NCBI GenBank assembly: GCA_015486905.1
Contig: WFQV01000314.1
Span: 1-5,476 of the forward strand
Direction of reading: 5' to 3'
Source of the DNA: Melioribacteraceae bacterium
GTDB lineage: Bacteria > Bacteroidota > Ignavibacteria > Ignavibacteriales > Melioribacteraceae
Length of the DNA: 5,476 nt
Positions 1 through 5,476 of the stretch are shown piece after piece; position 1 is the first letter of the stretch; each line of letters begins with the position of its first letter. The position numbers and the translations under genes were made by a program. Below the pieces are notes generated by a model, which was not told where the DNA came from, searched no databases, and saw nothing but the letters and a program-made list of their open reading frames with translations.

Positions 1-1240
1 AACCTTGATTTGTCGGGTGAACACCGTCAACGCCAAATATCCCACCTTCGATATACTTAGTGGAAAATTTCAAGCCATTCGTTTGATAGCCGTTTACCGC
101 AACATTATTAAAAAACGAGTAAATATCAACCAAAGCAAAATTATCGTGTGCAGCTACAAGATTTGCAATTGTTGTATTGTAACTTTGAATGGTATTAGCA
201 ATTGTTGTTAATTCATCCGGGTCAAGTGTAAAAGCATCGGGATAAGGATTCTTGGGTGATAATCCGAAAGCTTGAGTAGTATCAACGCCAACAAGTTTCG
301 GGTCAATGCCATAATCCCTGTAAAATTTACCCGTAGGTTTTCCAATTAACGCTGCGTAAGAAGCACCCGCTAAAGTTAGAATCACTTTGCCTGTCCAGAG
401 AGCCGTAGTATCGGCAATGCTTGTCATATCGGCAGGTCCGTACTGTCCGTTCTTTTGGTAGAACAAACCGTAAGCCAAACCTGCGCGCATTGCATCACGA
501 ATTGCCATACCCACTTCCGGGCCGACGGTCATGAAATACGGTGTAGCCGTTACAGAAGGAATATTTGCAACAACAACCTTAGCATTCAATTGAGCCAATG
601 CCTTAACAACCTGATCATACAAATAAGCAAACGTATTCGGGTCATTATAAGGCACCGTACCGCCTCTTGACGCATAACCGAGAATATCATTATTGCCTGC
701 CCAGAAAGTAATAAGAGAAGCCTTCAACGTTCCGGCTTGTTCAATTGGTGTTCCTATTCCTCTTAAAACAATGTCAAAGAAAGGATTGTTTAAGTTTAAC
801 GGGTCGGTAGCAGTGCTCTTTGTTTGAAGCATATTTACCAACCACGCTCCCGGAACCCCGAGGTTATTGTAAGGTTTGCTGTAACTTGAATTAAGAGGCT
901 GCCCCTGTTTTGTATTAACGGTGTAAGCAAAGGGGTTTAAAGAAGTAACTTCCAATCTTCCGCCGATACCCGGGTCGCTAATCAATGGCTGTTCAAATGT
1001 TTTAACGCCAACCTGTTTTGCAATTAAATTGCTGAAAGAATATTCCTGAGCACTCTTGTACAAAGCGCCGTTTTGGTAACCAGCCGTTAAGCTGTTACCG
1101 ATTGCCACAAAGCTGGTAAAACTTGCATTTCCGGTATCAGGAGCTTTTGGAGCAACTAAGTCCGTTCTGTCCTCGCAACCGGTAAATACAAACAGCACTG
1201 TAATTAAAAATAAACTTAATAATTTTATTAGTGTTTTCAT
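1..1240 (-). CDS. SGNH/GDSL-family hydrolase, predicted lipoprotein (3' end cut by window edge)
   Basis: The reading frame is open from the ATG at 1240 to the window edge, giving 413 residues with no in-frame stop; the last few dozen codons are outside the window. Residues 1-21 form a lipoprotein signal peptide (basic start, hydrophobic core, FTG-C lipobox), so Cys22 should be lipidated. The SGNH hydrolase blocks appear in order: block I IGNSLTAG with nucleophile Ser50 (GNSL instead of the classical GDSL), block II NLGVPG with oxyanion Gly near 126-131, block III GNND at 182-185 with oxyanion Asn184, and block V DGVHPT with catalytic Asp405 and His408. The family hydrolyses esters (lipids, acylated sugars, acetyl groups); the substrate here is unknown. 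The spacing between block III and block V (about 220 residues) is much longer than in small esterases. It follows the FadL-family gene after 19 bases and has a strong ribosome site, so it is probably co-transcribed with it. Family assignment is firm, substrate is not. Confidence 0.92.
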   Translation of the reverse strand, partial: MKTLIKLLSLFLITVLFVFTGCEDRTDLVAPKAPDTGNASFTSFVAIGNSLTAGYQNGALYKSAQEYSFSNLIAKQVGVKTFEQPLISDPGIGGRLEVTSLNPFAYTVNTKQGQPLNSSYSKPYNNLGVPGAWLVNMLQTKSTATDPLNLNNPFFDIVLRGIGTPIEQAGTLKASLITFWAGNNDILGYASRGGTVPYNDPNTFAYLYDQVVKALAQLNAKVVVANIPSVTATPYFMTVGPEVGMAIRDAMRAGLAYGLFYQKNGQYGPADMTSIADTTALWTGKVILTLAGASYAALIGKPTGKFYRDYGIDPKLVGVDTTQAFGLSPKNPYPDAFTLDPDELTTIANTIQSYNTTIANLVAAHDNFALVDIYSFFNNVAVNGYQTNGLKFSTKYIEGGIFGVDGVHPTNQG

Positions 1241-1250
1241 ATTATCTTAT

Positions 1251-1258
1251 TTCCTCCC
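1251..1258 (-). promoter_or_regulatory. Ribosome binding site of the SGNH hydrolase gene
   Basis: The minus strand reads GGGAGGAA, ending 10 bases before the ATG at 1240. It begins one base after the TAA stop of the upstream channel gene (1260-1262). It supports the chosen start and expression from a shared transcript. Confidence 0.75.
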
Positions 1259-1259
1259 G

Positions 1260-2498
1260 TTAAAAGTTATACGAAAAATCAACGCCGAACAAATGAGCGC
1301 TTGAATTGTAAACGCCGTTGAATTTTGAATTACCGCTTGAGTATTCAACTTTGGAATCTTCAATTTTACGCTCGCTAAACCTGATAAACATATAAGCTAA
1401 ATCGACACGAATGTTTTTGGTTATATTGTAGCCCAAGCCAATATTAAAACCTAATCTGTCAGCATCCGGCAGAGAAGGTTCTACGTATTCATCAGGTACG
1501 GGATTCTTATCGTAATAGAGTCCGCCTCTTAATGCGAAAGCATCGCTTAAATTAAATTCCGCACCGACACGTGCGATGAAAGAATTGTTGTACATACGAG
1601 GAGTTGAAACTTTGCCAAATTTAGGATCTTTAAATTCCACACTAAGTGAATCATAAGAAGACCAGCCGACGTATTGATAATCAGCAGTGACCATTAGTTT
1701 TTTGCTAAACTTGTAAGCAAGTCCAAAAGTAATATTTTGAGGAGTTGTTAACTTTGCCGTAATGTCACCTGTTGGAATCTGACCTTTCAAGGCGGCAGGC
1801 ACATCGGCGGTGGCGGAGCCCGAAAAGTCAAATTTTGATTCACTACGGTAGGAGAGTCCTACGGACAATTTATCCGTAGCTTTCCACAGAACACCACCGG
1901 TAAAACCTATTGCACTTCCGTTACCTTTCATAGATATTAGCACGTCACCTGCAAAAGGCGCCATTGAAGCGTATCTTTCAATTGTAACTTTACCGGTAGC
2001 ATAAGTCAAACCTGCGGAGACCATTAATTTGTCGCTAAATTTGTAAGCAACGACCGGTGTAAAAAAGAACGTTTCAACCGAAGTATTGTAAGCCAAGTAA
2101 CGTCCGACCCAATCCGGTTGCCATTTACTTCCTAATCCGTAAGGATTGTTTACGCTAAAACCAAAGAAAATCTTCTTTGAGAGTTGTTGCGTAAAGTAAA
2201 AGTTAACGGGATTAAAAAGTTGATGCTGCATATCGTACTCTGTAATTTGAGGAGCAGGACCCCTAAAAGAAGCTTTTGGGGAAATGAGAGTAACTCCGGC
2301 CATAAAGTGAGTTCCGTTCAATTGAGCAATACCTGCCGGGTTAAAGAATATTGCCGAAGGATCATTTGCCAGTCCCGCAAAGGCGCCTCCCATTGCCATT
2401 GCACGAGCGCTGTGCTCGTTTATTTGGAAACCGCTGGCAAAAATTTGAGCTGAAAAAACAGCTGCAATACCAACACTGAGTAATAATTTTTTGACCAC
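1260..2498 (-). CDS. OMPP1/FadL/TodX-family outer-membrane hydrophobic-compound transporter
   Basis: A 412-residue predicted outer-membrane beta-barrel that lets hydrophobic molecules (long-chain fatty acids in E. coli FadL, aromatic hydrocarbons in TodX) cross the outer membrane. Residues 1-21 are a Sec signal peptide (MVKKLLLS start, hydrophobic core, likely cleavage after IFA). The mature N-terminus has the family signature: GFQINEHSARAMAMGGAF (23-40) followed by ANDPSAIFFNPAG (44-56), which matches the hatch segment with the conserved NPA motif. The rest is alternating amphipathic strands rich in Tyr, Phe and Gly, with many strand-like segments such as GLAYKF and VGLSYRS. The protein ends in GVDFSYNF, with the terminal Phe expected of the last barrel strand. 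Length fits the family (about 400-450). The start is GTG at 2496-2498, chosen because it gives the signal peptide and lies next to a strong ribosome site. The SGNH lipoprotein gene follows closely. The substrate cannot be decided from sequence. Confidence 0.94.
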   Translation of the reverse strand: MVKKLLLSVGIAAVFSAQIFASGFQINEHSARAMAMGGAFAGLANDPSAIFFNPAGIAQLNGTHFMAGVTLISPKASFRGPAPQITEYDMQHQLFNPVNFYFTQQLSKKIFFGFSVNNPYGLGSKWQPDWVGRYLAYNTSVETFFFTPVVAYKFSDKLMVSAGLTYATGKVTIERYASMAPFAGDVLISMKGNGSAIGFTGGVLWKATDKLSVGLSYRSESKFDFSGSATADVPAALKGQIPTGDITAKLTTPQNITFGLAYKFSKKLMVTADYQYVGWSSYDSLSVEFKDPKFGKVSTPRMYNNSFIARVGAEFNLSDAFALRGGLYYDKNPVPDEYVEPSLPDADRLGFNIGLGYNITKNIRVDLAYMFIRFSERKIEDSKVEYSSGNSKFNGVYNSSAHLFGVDFSYNF

Positions 2499-2569
2499 GT
2501 AACCTCCTATTTATTGTGAAATTGATATTTTAGTATATAAACAAATTCAAAATAAAAAGTTTTTGTTAA
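2499..2569 (-). promoter_or_regulatory. AT-rich intergenic spacer, possible promoter for the channel-hydrolase pair
   Basis: This 71-base gap is the only substantial non-coding stretch. On the minus strand it is strongly AT-rich and contains TATACT at 2532-2537, a near match to a -10 box, but no convincing -35 element sits at the right distance. I also did not find a clean match to the Bacteroidota-type TAnnTTTG/TTTG promoter. There is no GC-rich hairpin followed by a T run, so no clear terminator for the upstream carboxylase operon. The channel gene could have its own promoter here or be read through from upstream. This is a weak inference from position and composition. Confidence 0.3.
2501..2508 (-). 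promoter_or_regulatory. Ribosome binding site of the FadL-family gene (decides the GTG start)
   Basis: The minus strand reads AGGAGGTT, a full match to the anti-Shine-Dalgarno sequence, just upstream of the GTG at 2496-2498. The gap from AGGAGG to the start codon is only 4 bases, shorter than usual. No nearby ATG would give a sensible signal peptide, so GTG is the best start. Confidence 0.75.
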
Positions 2570-3070
2570 TTATTCAACTATTAATACCAATTGATTTTTT
2601 TCAACCGATTGTCCTTTTTCCACTAATACTTTCTTTACTCGTCCGGATTTAATTGCTCTTATTTCATTTTCCATTTTCATTGCTTCCAAAATAAAAAGTG
2701 CATCGCCCGGTTTAACTTCGTCCCCTTCCTTTTTCTTTAGTGAAAGGATTAAGCCGGGCATGGGTGCTTTGATTTCAGTACCTTTCCCGCCCCCTCCCTT
2801 GTTTTTCATTACTTCGCGGGCGGTCTCTTCTAATTTTGTCCTTGCAGTAATTTCGTATTTTAAACCGTTGACGACAAAAACAAAATCGTCCCGTCCCCTA
2901 ATAATAGTAGGGATTTCATACGTTGCATTGTTTACTTTCAACAGATTAATATCACCGTTTATTTTCGAATGAGAAATAGCAGTAATTTCCTTCCCGTCAA
3001 GAATCACATTCCCGCCGTTCAAAAAAACAGAATGTTTTTTACCGTTCAAAGTAATTACATATTCACTCAT
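2570..3070 (-). CDS. Biotin carboxyl carrier protein of an acyl-CoA carboxylase
   Basis: A 166-residue cytoplasmic protein that carries covalently bound biotin between the biotin carboxylase and carboxyltransferase sites. The C-terminal biotinyl domain (about 98-166) begins with APMPG (102-106) and contains EAMKM, with Lys132 the residue expected to be biotinylated by a BirA-type ligase; it closes with a typical VEKGQSVEKNQLVLIVE-like hairpin. A flexible hinge, KGGGGKG (91-97), joins it to an N-terminal part of about 85 residues predicted to be beta-rich (YVITLNGKKHSV, FVFVVNGLKYEI). That part is unlike the Pro/Ala-rich leader of E. coli AccB and more like the segment between the carboxylase and biotin domains of propionyl-CoA carboxylase alpha subunits. 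Its ATG overlaps the last 8 bases of the carboxylase gene (ATGAGTGA), so translation is probably coupled and the partner is the product of that gene. The same family also serves decarboxylases and pyruvate/oxaloacetate enzymes, but the neighbour favours an acyl-CoA carboxylase. Confidence 0.95.
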   Translation of the reverse strand: MSEYVITLNGKKHSVFLNGGNVILDGKEITAISHSKINGDINLLKVNNATYEIPTIIRGRDDFVFVVNGLKYEITARTKLEETAREVMKNKGGGGKGTEIKAPMPGLILSLKKKEGDEVKPGDALFILEAMKMENEIRAIKSGRVKKVLVEKGQSVEKNQLVLIVE

Positions 3071-4565
3071 ATTTTAAAAGCTCCCAGCTATTGTTCGTAC
3101 CGGTATTATTGGACGAAACGTGCAGCCGTTTCTTTTCGTCCTTTAATATTGCCGCCAGCAGAATGGCAGCTTTTTCGTATTCTTGGTAAAGTTCTTTCTT
3201 CCATTCGGTCGGCAATTTAGGTAATAATTCTTCGTCGATGAAATTAATCGTAAAAGTTGAATTTAAAAATTTCTCGTGACGCAAAACCCACAGAAGCAAA
3301 TCGATGTTTGTTGTTACTCCGGCAATTTGGTAATTCTTTAACGCCTCGGTCATTCTTTTAATTGCGTCGTTTCTATTAACGTCCCAAACAATTAACTTTG
3401 CTAACATCGGGTCGTAGTAAACGGAAACCTCCGAGTGCAAATCAATACCGGTGTCAACCCGGACCCCGGGACCCATTGGAATTTTGTGATGTAAAATTTT
3501 TCCGGTCGATGGTGCAAAATTGTTTTCGGTGTCCTCAGCGTAAATTCTGCATTCAATTGCATGACCGCTTTGTGAAACTTCTTCTTGCTTAAAACCTAAT
3601 TTTTCCCCCGAGGCAATTTTTATTTGCTCCTTAACGATGTCGGTTCTTGTAACCAATTCTGTTACCGGATGCTCGACCTGCAAACGGGTATTCATTTCCA
3701 AGAAGTAAAAATTCTTGCTCGCCGTGTCGTAAAGGAATTCCACGGTACCTGCATTTTTGTAATGAACAGCTTTTGCGGCTTTTACTGCAGCGGATGTAAT
3801 CTGTCGTCTTGTCTCCTCATTAATTGAAGGCGAAGGGCTTTCCTCGATTATTTTCTGATGCCTTCTTTGAACGGAACATTCCCTTTCAAACAAATGAACC
3901 GTGTTACCGAATTCATCTGCTAAAACTTGTACCTCGATGTGCTTTGGATTTTCAATAAATTTTTCAATGTAAATGTCCGCATTCCCAAATGCTTTAAGAG
4001 CTTCATTACTCGCCCTTTCGAAGGAACTTTTTAATTCGGTTTGGGATTCCACCTTACGCATCCCCTTGCCTCCGCCGCCGGCAGCAGCTTTAAGCATTAT
4101 AGGGTAACCGATTTCCCCGGCAAGCTCTTCAGCTTCCTCGAAGGACTTCACCGGCTCAGTTGTACCGGGAACAATGGGCACACCGGAATCTTTCATTAGT
4201 CTCCGTGCGGAAGTCTTCTCACCCATTAGCTCTACGGCTTTAGCGGAGGGACCAATAAATTTAATACCGCTTTTTTCCACCTGCTCAATGAACTTGGCAT
4301 TTTCCGCAAGGAAACCATAACCCGGATGAATGGCATCCGCACCAATTTCTTTTGCAAGTGTAATAATTTTCTCGATGTTCAAATAAGATTGCGAAGCTTC
4401 CGATTTGCCTATATGGTAAGCTTCGTCGGCAAGTTTAACGTGAAGAGCGGTAGCATCGGCATCACTGTAAATTGCTGCCGATTTAACGCCGAGCTCTTTA
4501 CATGCCTTAATTATTCTAACTGCAATTTCGCCTCTGTTGGCAATTAAAATTTTTCCAATCATCAT
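3063..4565 (-). CDS. accC: Acyl-CoA carboxylase, biotin carboxylase subunit
   Basis: This 500-residue cytoplasmic enzyme carboxylates the biotin of the carrier protein using ATP and bicarbonate. The N-terminal domain has KILIANRGEIAVRI (5-18) and HPGYGFLAENA (80-90). The ATP-grasp domain has Lys117 and Lys159 with the Gly-rich loop AAAGGGGKGM (160-169), HIEVQV with His209 and Glu211, RRHQKIIEE with His236 and Lys238, Glu276, and the metal/bicarbonate site EMNTRLQVEHP with Glu290, Asn292, Arg294 and Glu298. Arg340 matches the catalytic biotin-site arginine. All residues known as essential in E. coli AccC are present. The protein is about 50 residues longer than E. coli AccC; the extra C-terminal tail (about 450-500) is charged and resembles carboxylases for propionyl- or other acyl-CoAs. 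It starts within the mutS2 stop (ATGA overlap) and overlaps the carrier gene at its end. Acetyl-, propionyl- or methylcrotonyl-CoA specificity depends on the carboxyltransferase, which is not in the window. Confidence 0.96.
   Translation of the reverse strand: MMIGKILIANRGEIAVRIIKACKELGVKSAAIYSDADATALHVKLADEAYHIGKSEASQSYLNIEKIITLAKEIGADAIHPGYGFLAENAKFIEQVEKSGIKFIGPSAKAVELMGEKTSARRLMKDSGVPIVPGTTEPVKSFEEAEELAGEIGYPIMLKAAAGGGGKGMRKVESQTELKSSFERASNEALKAFGNADIYIEKFIENPKHIEVQVLADEFGNTVHLFERECSVQRRHQKIIEESPSPSINEETRRQITSAAVKAAKAVHYKNAGTVEFLYDTASKNFYFLEMNTRLQVEHPVTELVTRTDIVKEQIKIASGEKLGFKQEEVSQSGHAIECRIYAEDTENNFAPSTGKILHHKIPMGPGVRVDTGIDLHSEVSVYYDPMLAKLIVWDVNRNDAIKRMTEALKNYQIAGVTTNIDLLLWVLRHEKFLNSTFTINFIDEELLPKLPTEWKKELYQEYEKAAILLAAILKDEKKRLHVSSNNTGTNNSWELLKYE
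3081..3085 (-). promoter_or_regulatory. Ribosome binding site of the carrier protein gene, inside the carboxylase gene
   Basis: The minus strand reads GGGAG, 10 bases before the ATG at 3068-3070, within the last codons of the carboxylase. It fits coupled but independently primed translation of the carrier. Short motif, so moderate support. Confidence 0.5.
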
Positions 4566-5476
4566 TTAAGCTCTACTATTGTTATTCCTTCTCCGCCGTA
4601 TTCGATTTTTGCGAAGTAATAATTTTTTACCGCTTGATGTGAATCCAATATTTCGTGAACAGCTCTTTTTAACACTCCTGTTCCTTTACCATGTAATATT
4701 TCAATCTTATTCACATTGGCGGTGTAAGCGTCGTCAATGAATTTAACAATTTCGTATTCTACTTCTTCCGGTTTCCGACCCCTGATGTCCAACCTTGTTG
4801 CTTGAACACTTTTAACAATTCTGTCGAAAACTCCCGTGCTTTTCCTTTCAACTTTTCTCGGTTTTTCAGCTGCTGTTAAATCGGAAATTTTAACCTGTAA
4901 TTTAAGACTTCCTACGAGAATAACCGCACGTTTTTTTTCGTTATCGATTGAAATTATTTCACCGACCGTTTGAGAATTTTTTAATGCAACGAAATTACCT
5001 TTCCTAAATTCGACGCCTTTCTCTTTCTTTAAAATTTTCTTCCGCTTTGAAGGAACTTCCTCTTGCTTCTTAAATTCCTCCAATTTCTTCTTCCCTTTCT
5101 TAATTGCTTCCTTACTGGCATTGGTCTCGCGAATCTCCTTTATTGTAGCCTCGAACTCCTTGTTCATTTTGTCAAGGAATGTTTCCGACTTAACTTTGGC
5201 TTCCTCGAGAATTTTATTCTTTGACTTTTCCAACTTGTGCAATTTTTCTTTGTAGAGATTGCTTAAACCTGCCAAACGGCTGTTTTCAATTTCCAATTGA
5301 TTTAAACGCCTGCGGAGACTGTTCGACTTTTTCTCGATGTCAATTAAAAAGTCCTCCAATTTTTGTTTGTCCGTTCCGAGATGCTCCTTTGCCGATTCAA
5401 GAATTTCTTTTTCCAATCCGATTTTTGCGGCAACCTCAAAAGCGTAACTGGAACCGGGCAAGCCCTGCTTGAAACG
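4562..5476 (-). CDS. mutS2: MutS2 (RqcU-type) ATPase/Smr endonuclease, C-terminal part (5' end cut by window edge)
   Basis: 304 residues are visible, open to the window edge; the N-terminal half or more, including the Walker A ATPase site, lies outside (B. subtilis MutS2 is about 785 residues). The fragment opens with GLPGSSYAFEVAAKIGL (5-21), the segment that closes the MutS-type ATPase domain. A long coiled coil rich in Lys and Glu follows (about 35-145), then a small beta-rich KOW-like domain (about 155-200). Last comes a complete Smr domain (about 225-304) with LDIRGR (229-234), HGKGTGVL (262-269) and a GITIVELK end. MutS2 proteins bind collided ribosomes and split or rescue them, and have also been linked to suppression of recombination; the Smr domain is a nuclease module in several members. 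The TGA stop overlaps the start of the carboxylase gene by 4 bases. There is no frameshift or truncation within the visible part. Identification is firm; which of the proposed roles applies here is not visible. Confidence 0.95.
   Translation of the reverse strand, partial: RFKQGLPGSSYAFEVAAKIGLEKEILESAKEHLGTDKQKLEDFLIDIEKKSNSLRRRLNQLEIENSRLAGLSNLYKEKLHKLEKSKNKILEEAKVKSETFLDKMNKEFEATIKEIRETNASKEAIKKGKKKLEEFKKQEEVPSKRKKILKKEKGVEFRKGNFVALKNSQTVGEIISIDNEKKRAVILVGSLKLQVKISDLTAAEKPRKVERKSTGVFDRIVKSVQATRLDIRGRKPEEVEYEIVKFIDDAYTANVNKIEILHGKGTGVLKRAVHEILDSHQAVKNYYFAKIEYGGEGITIVELK

Noticed and set aside
5..670. Short plus-strand open frames (5-211 and 455-670) opposite the SGNH hydrolase
   Set aside because: They lie antisense to a continuous frame with all SGNH blocks, and their Cys/Asn-rich translations resemble no protein family.
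1..1240. Possible frameshift or pseudogene in the SGNH hydrolase because of its long spacing
   Set aside because: Every codon from 1240 down to 2 was read and no in-frame stop occurs; motifs before and after the long middle region are in the same frame.
2540..2572. Rho-independent terminator after the carrier protein gene
   Set aside because: A/T runs and a possible 5-bp ACAAA/TTTGT pairing exist, but there is no stable GC-containing stem followed by a T tract.
2184..4547. Plus-strand open frames opposite the channel, carrier and carboxylase genes
   Set aside because: Each is antisense to a well-conserved protein and has no domain or credible ribosome site.
5034..5110. Lysine-rich stretches in MutS2 as possible low-complexity repeat or slippage region
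   Set aside because: They fit the charged coiled-coil linker of MutS2 proteins, and the frame continues intact into the Smr domain.
5459..5461. TTG at 5459-5461 as a start codon for the MutS2-like protein
   Set aside because: The frame stays open upstream to the window edge and encodes RFKQG joined to LPGSSYAF, which continues the MutS2 ATPase domain; TTG is an internal leucine codon.
1..5476. CRISPR arrays, tRNA/rRNA genes, insertion sequences, phage or defence genes
   Set aside because: Almost the whole window is covered by five recognisable housekeeping or envelope genes; no spaced repeats, terminal inverted repeats or RNA-gene signatures were seen.

Overview
The window carries five genes, all on the minus strand. 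Reading in transcription order (from high to low coordinates) they are: the 3' part of mutS2, a biotin carboxylase subunit, a biotin carboxyl carrier protein, an OMPP1/FadL-family outer-membrane protein, and an SGNH/GDSL-type lipoprotein hydrolase that runs off the low-coordinate edge. Coding density is very high. The only gap longer than 20 bases is the 71 bp between the carrier protein and the FadL-family gene.

The base composition is AT-rich. There is an outer-membrane protein and a lipoprotein of the SGNH type common in Bacteroidota and relatives. The acyl-CoA carboxylase has its biotin carboxylase and carrier on separate, overlapping genes. Together these suggest a Gram-negative member of the FCB group (Bacteroidota/Ignavibacteriota-Chlorobi type). 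This is inference from protein style; nothing in the window identifies a species.

Region by region. (1) 4562-5476: C-terminal about 300 residues of MutS2, with the end of the ATPase domain, a long lysine/glutamate-rich coiled coil, a small beta-rich domain and a complete Smr nuclease domain. (2) 3063-4565: full-length biotin carboxylase, overlapping mutS2 by 4 bases. (3) 2570-3070: carrier protein with the EAMKM biotinylation motif, overlapping the carboxylase by 8 bases. (4) 2499-2569: AT-rich intergenic spacer without a clear terminator, possibly holding a promoter. (5) 1260-2498: FadL-type hydrophobic-compound channel with a signal peptide. (6) 1-1240: SGNH hydrolase lipoprotein, 19 bases after the channel gene and missing only its extreme C-terminus.

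Functionally there are two groups. The first three genes are translationally coupled. They pair a ribosome-rescue/DNA-processing ATPase-nuclease with two of the three parts of an acyl-CoA carboxylase; no carboxyltransferase gene is present here. The last two genes form an envelope pair that could hydrolyse ester-containing lipids and import the hydrophobic products, but the substrate cannot be read from sequence. I see no mobile element, CRISPR array, RNA gene or clearly novel system. This looks like an ordinary chromosomal segment.
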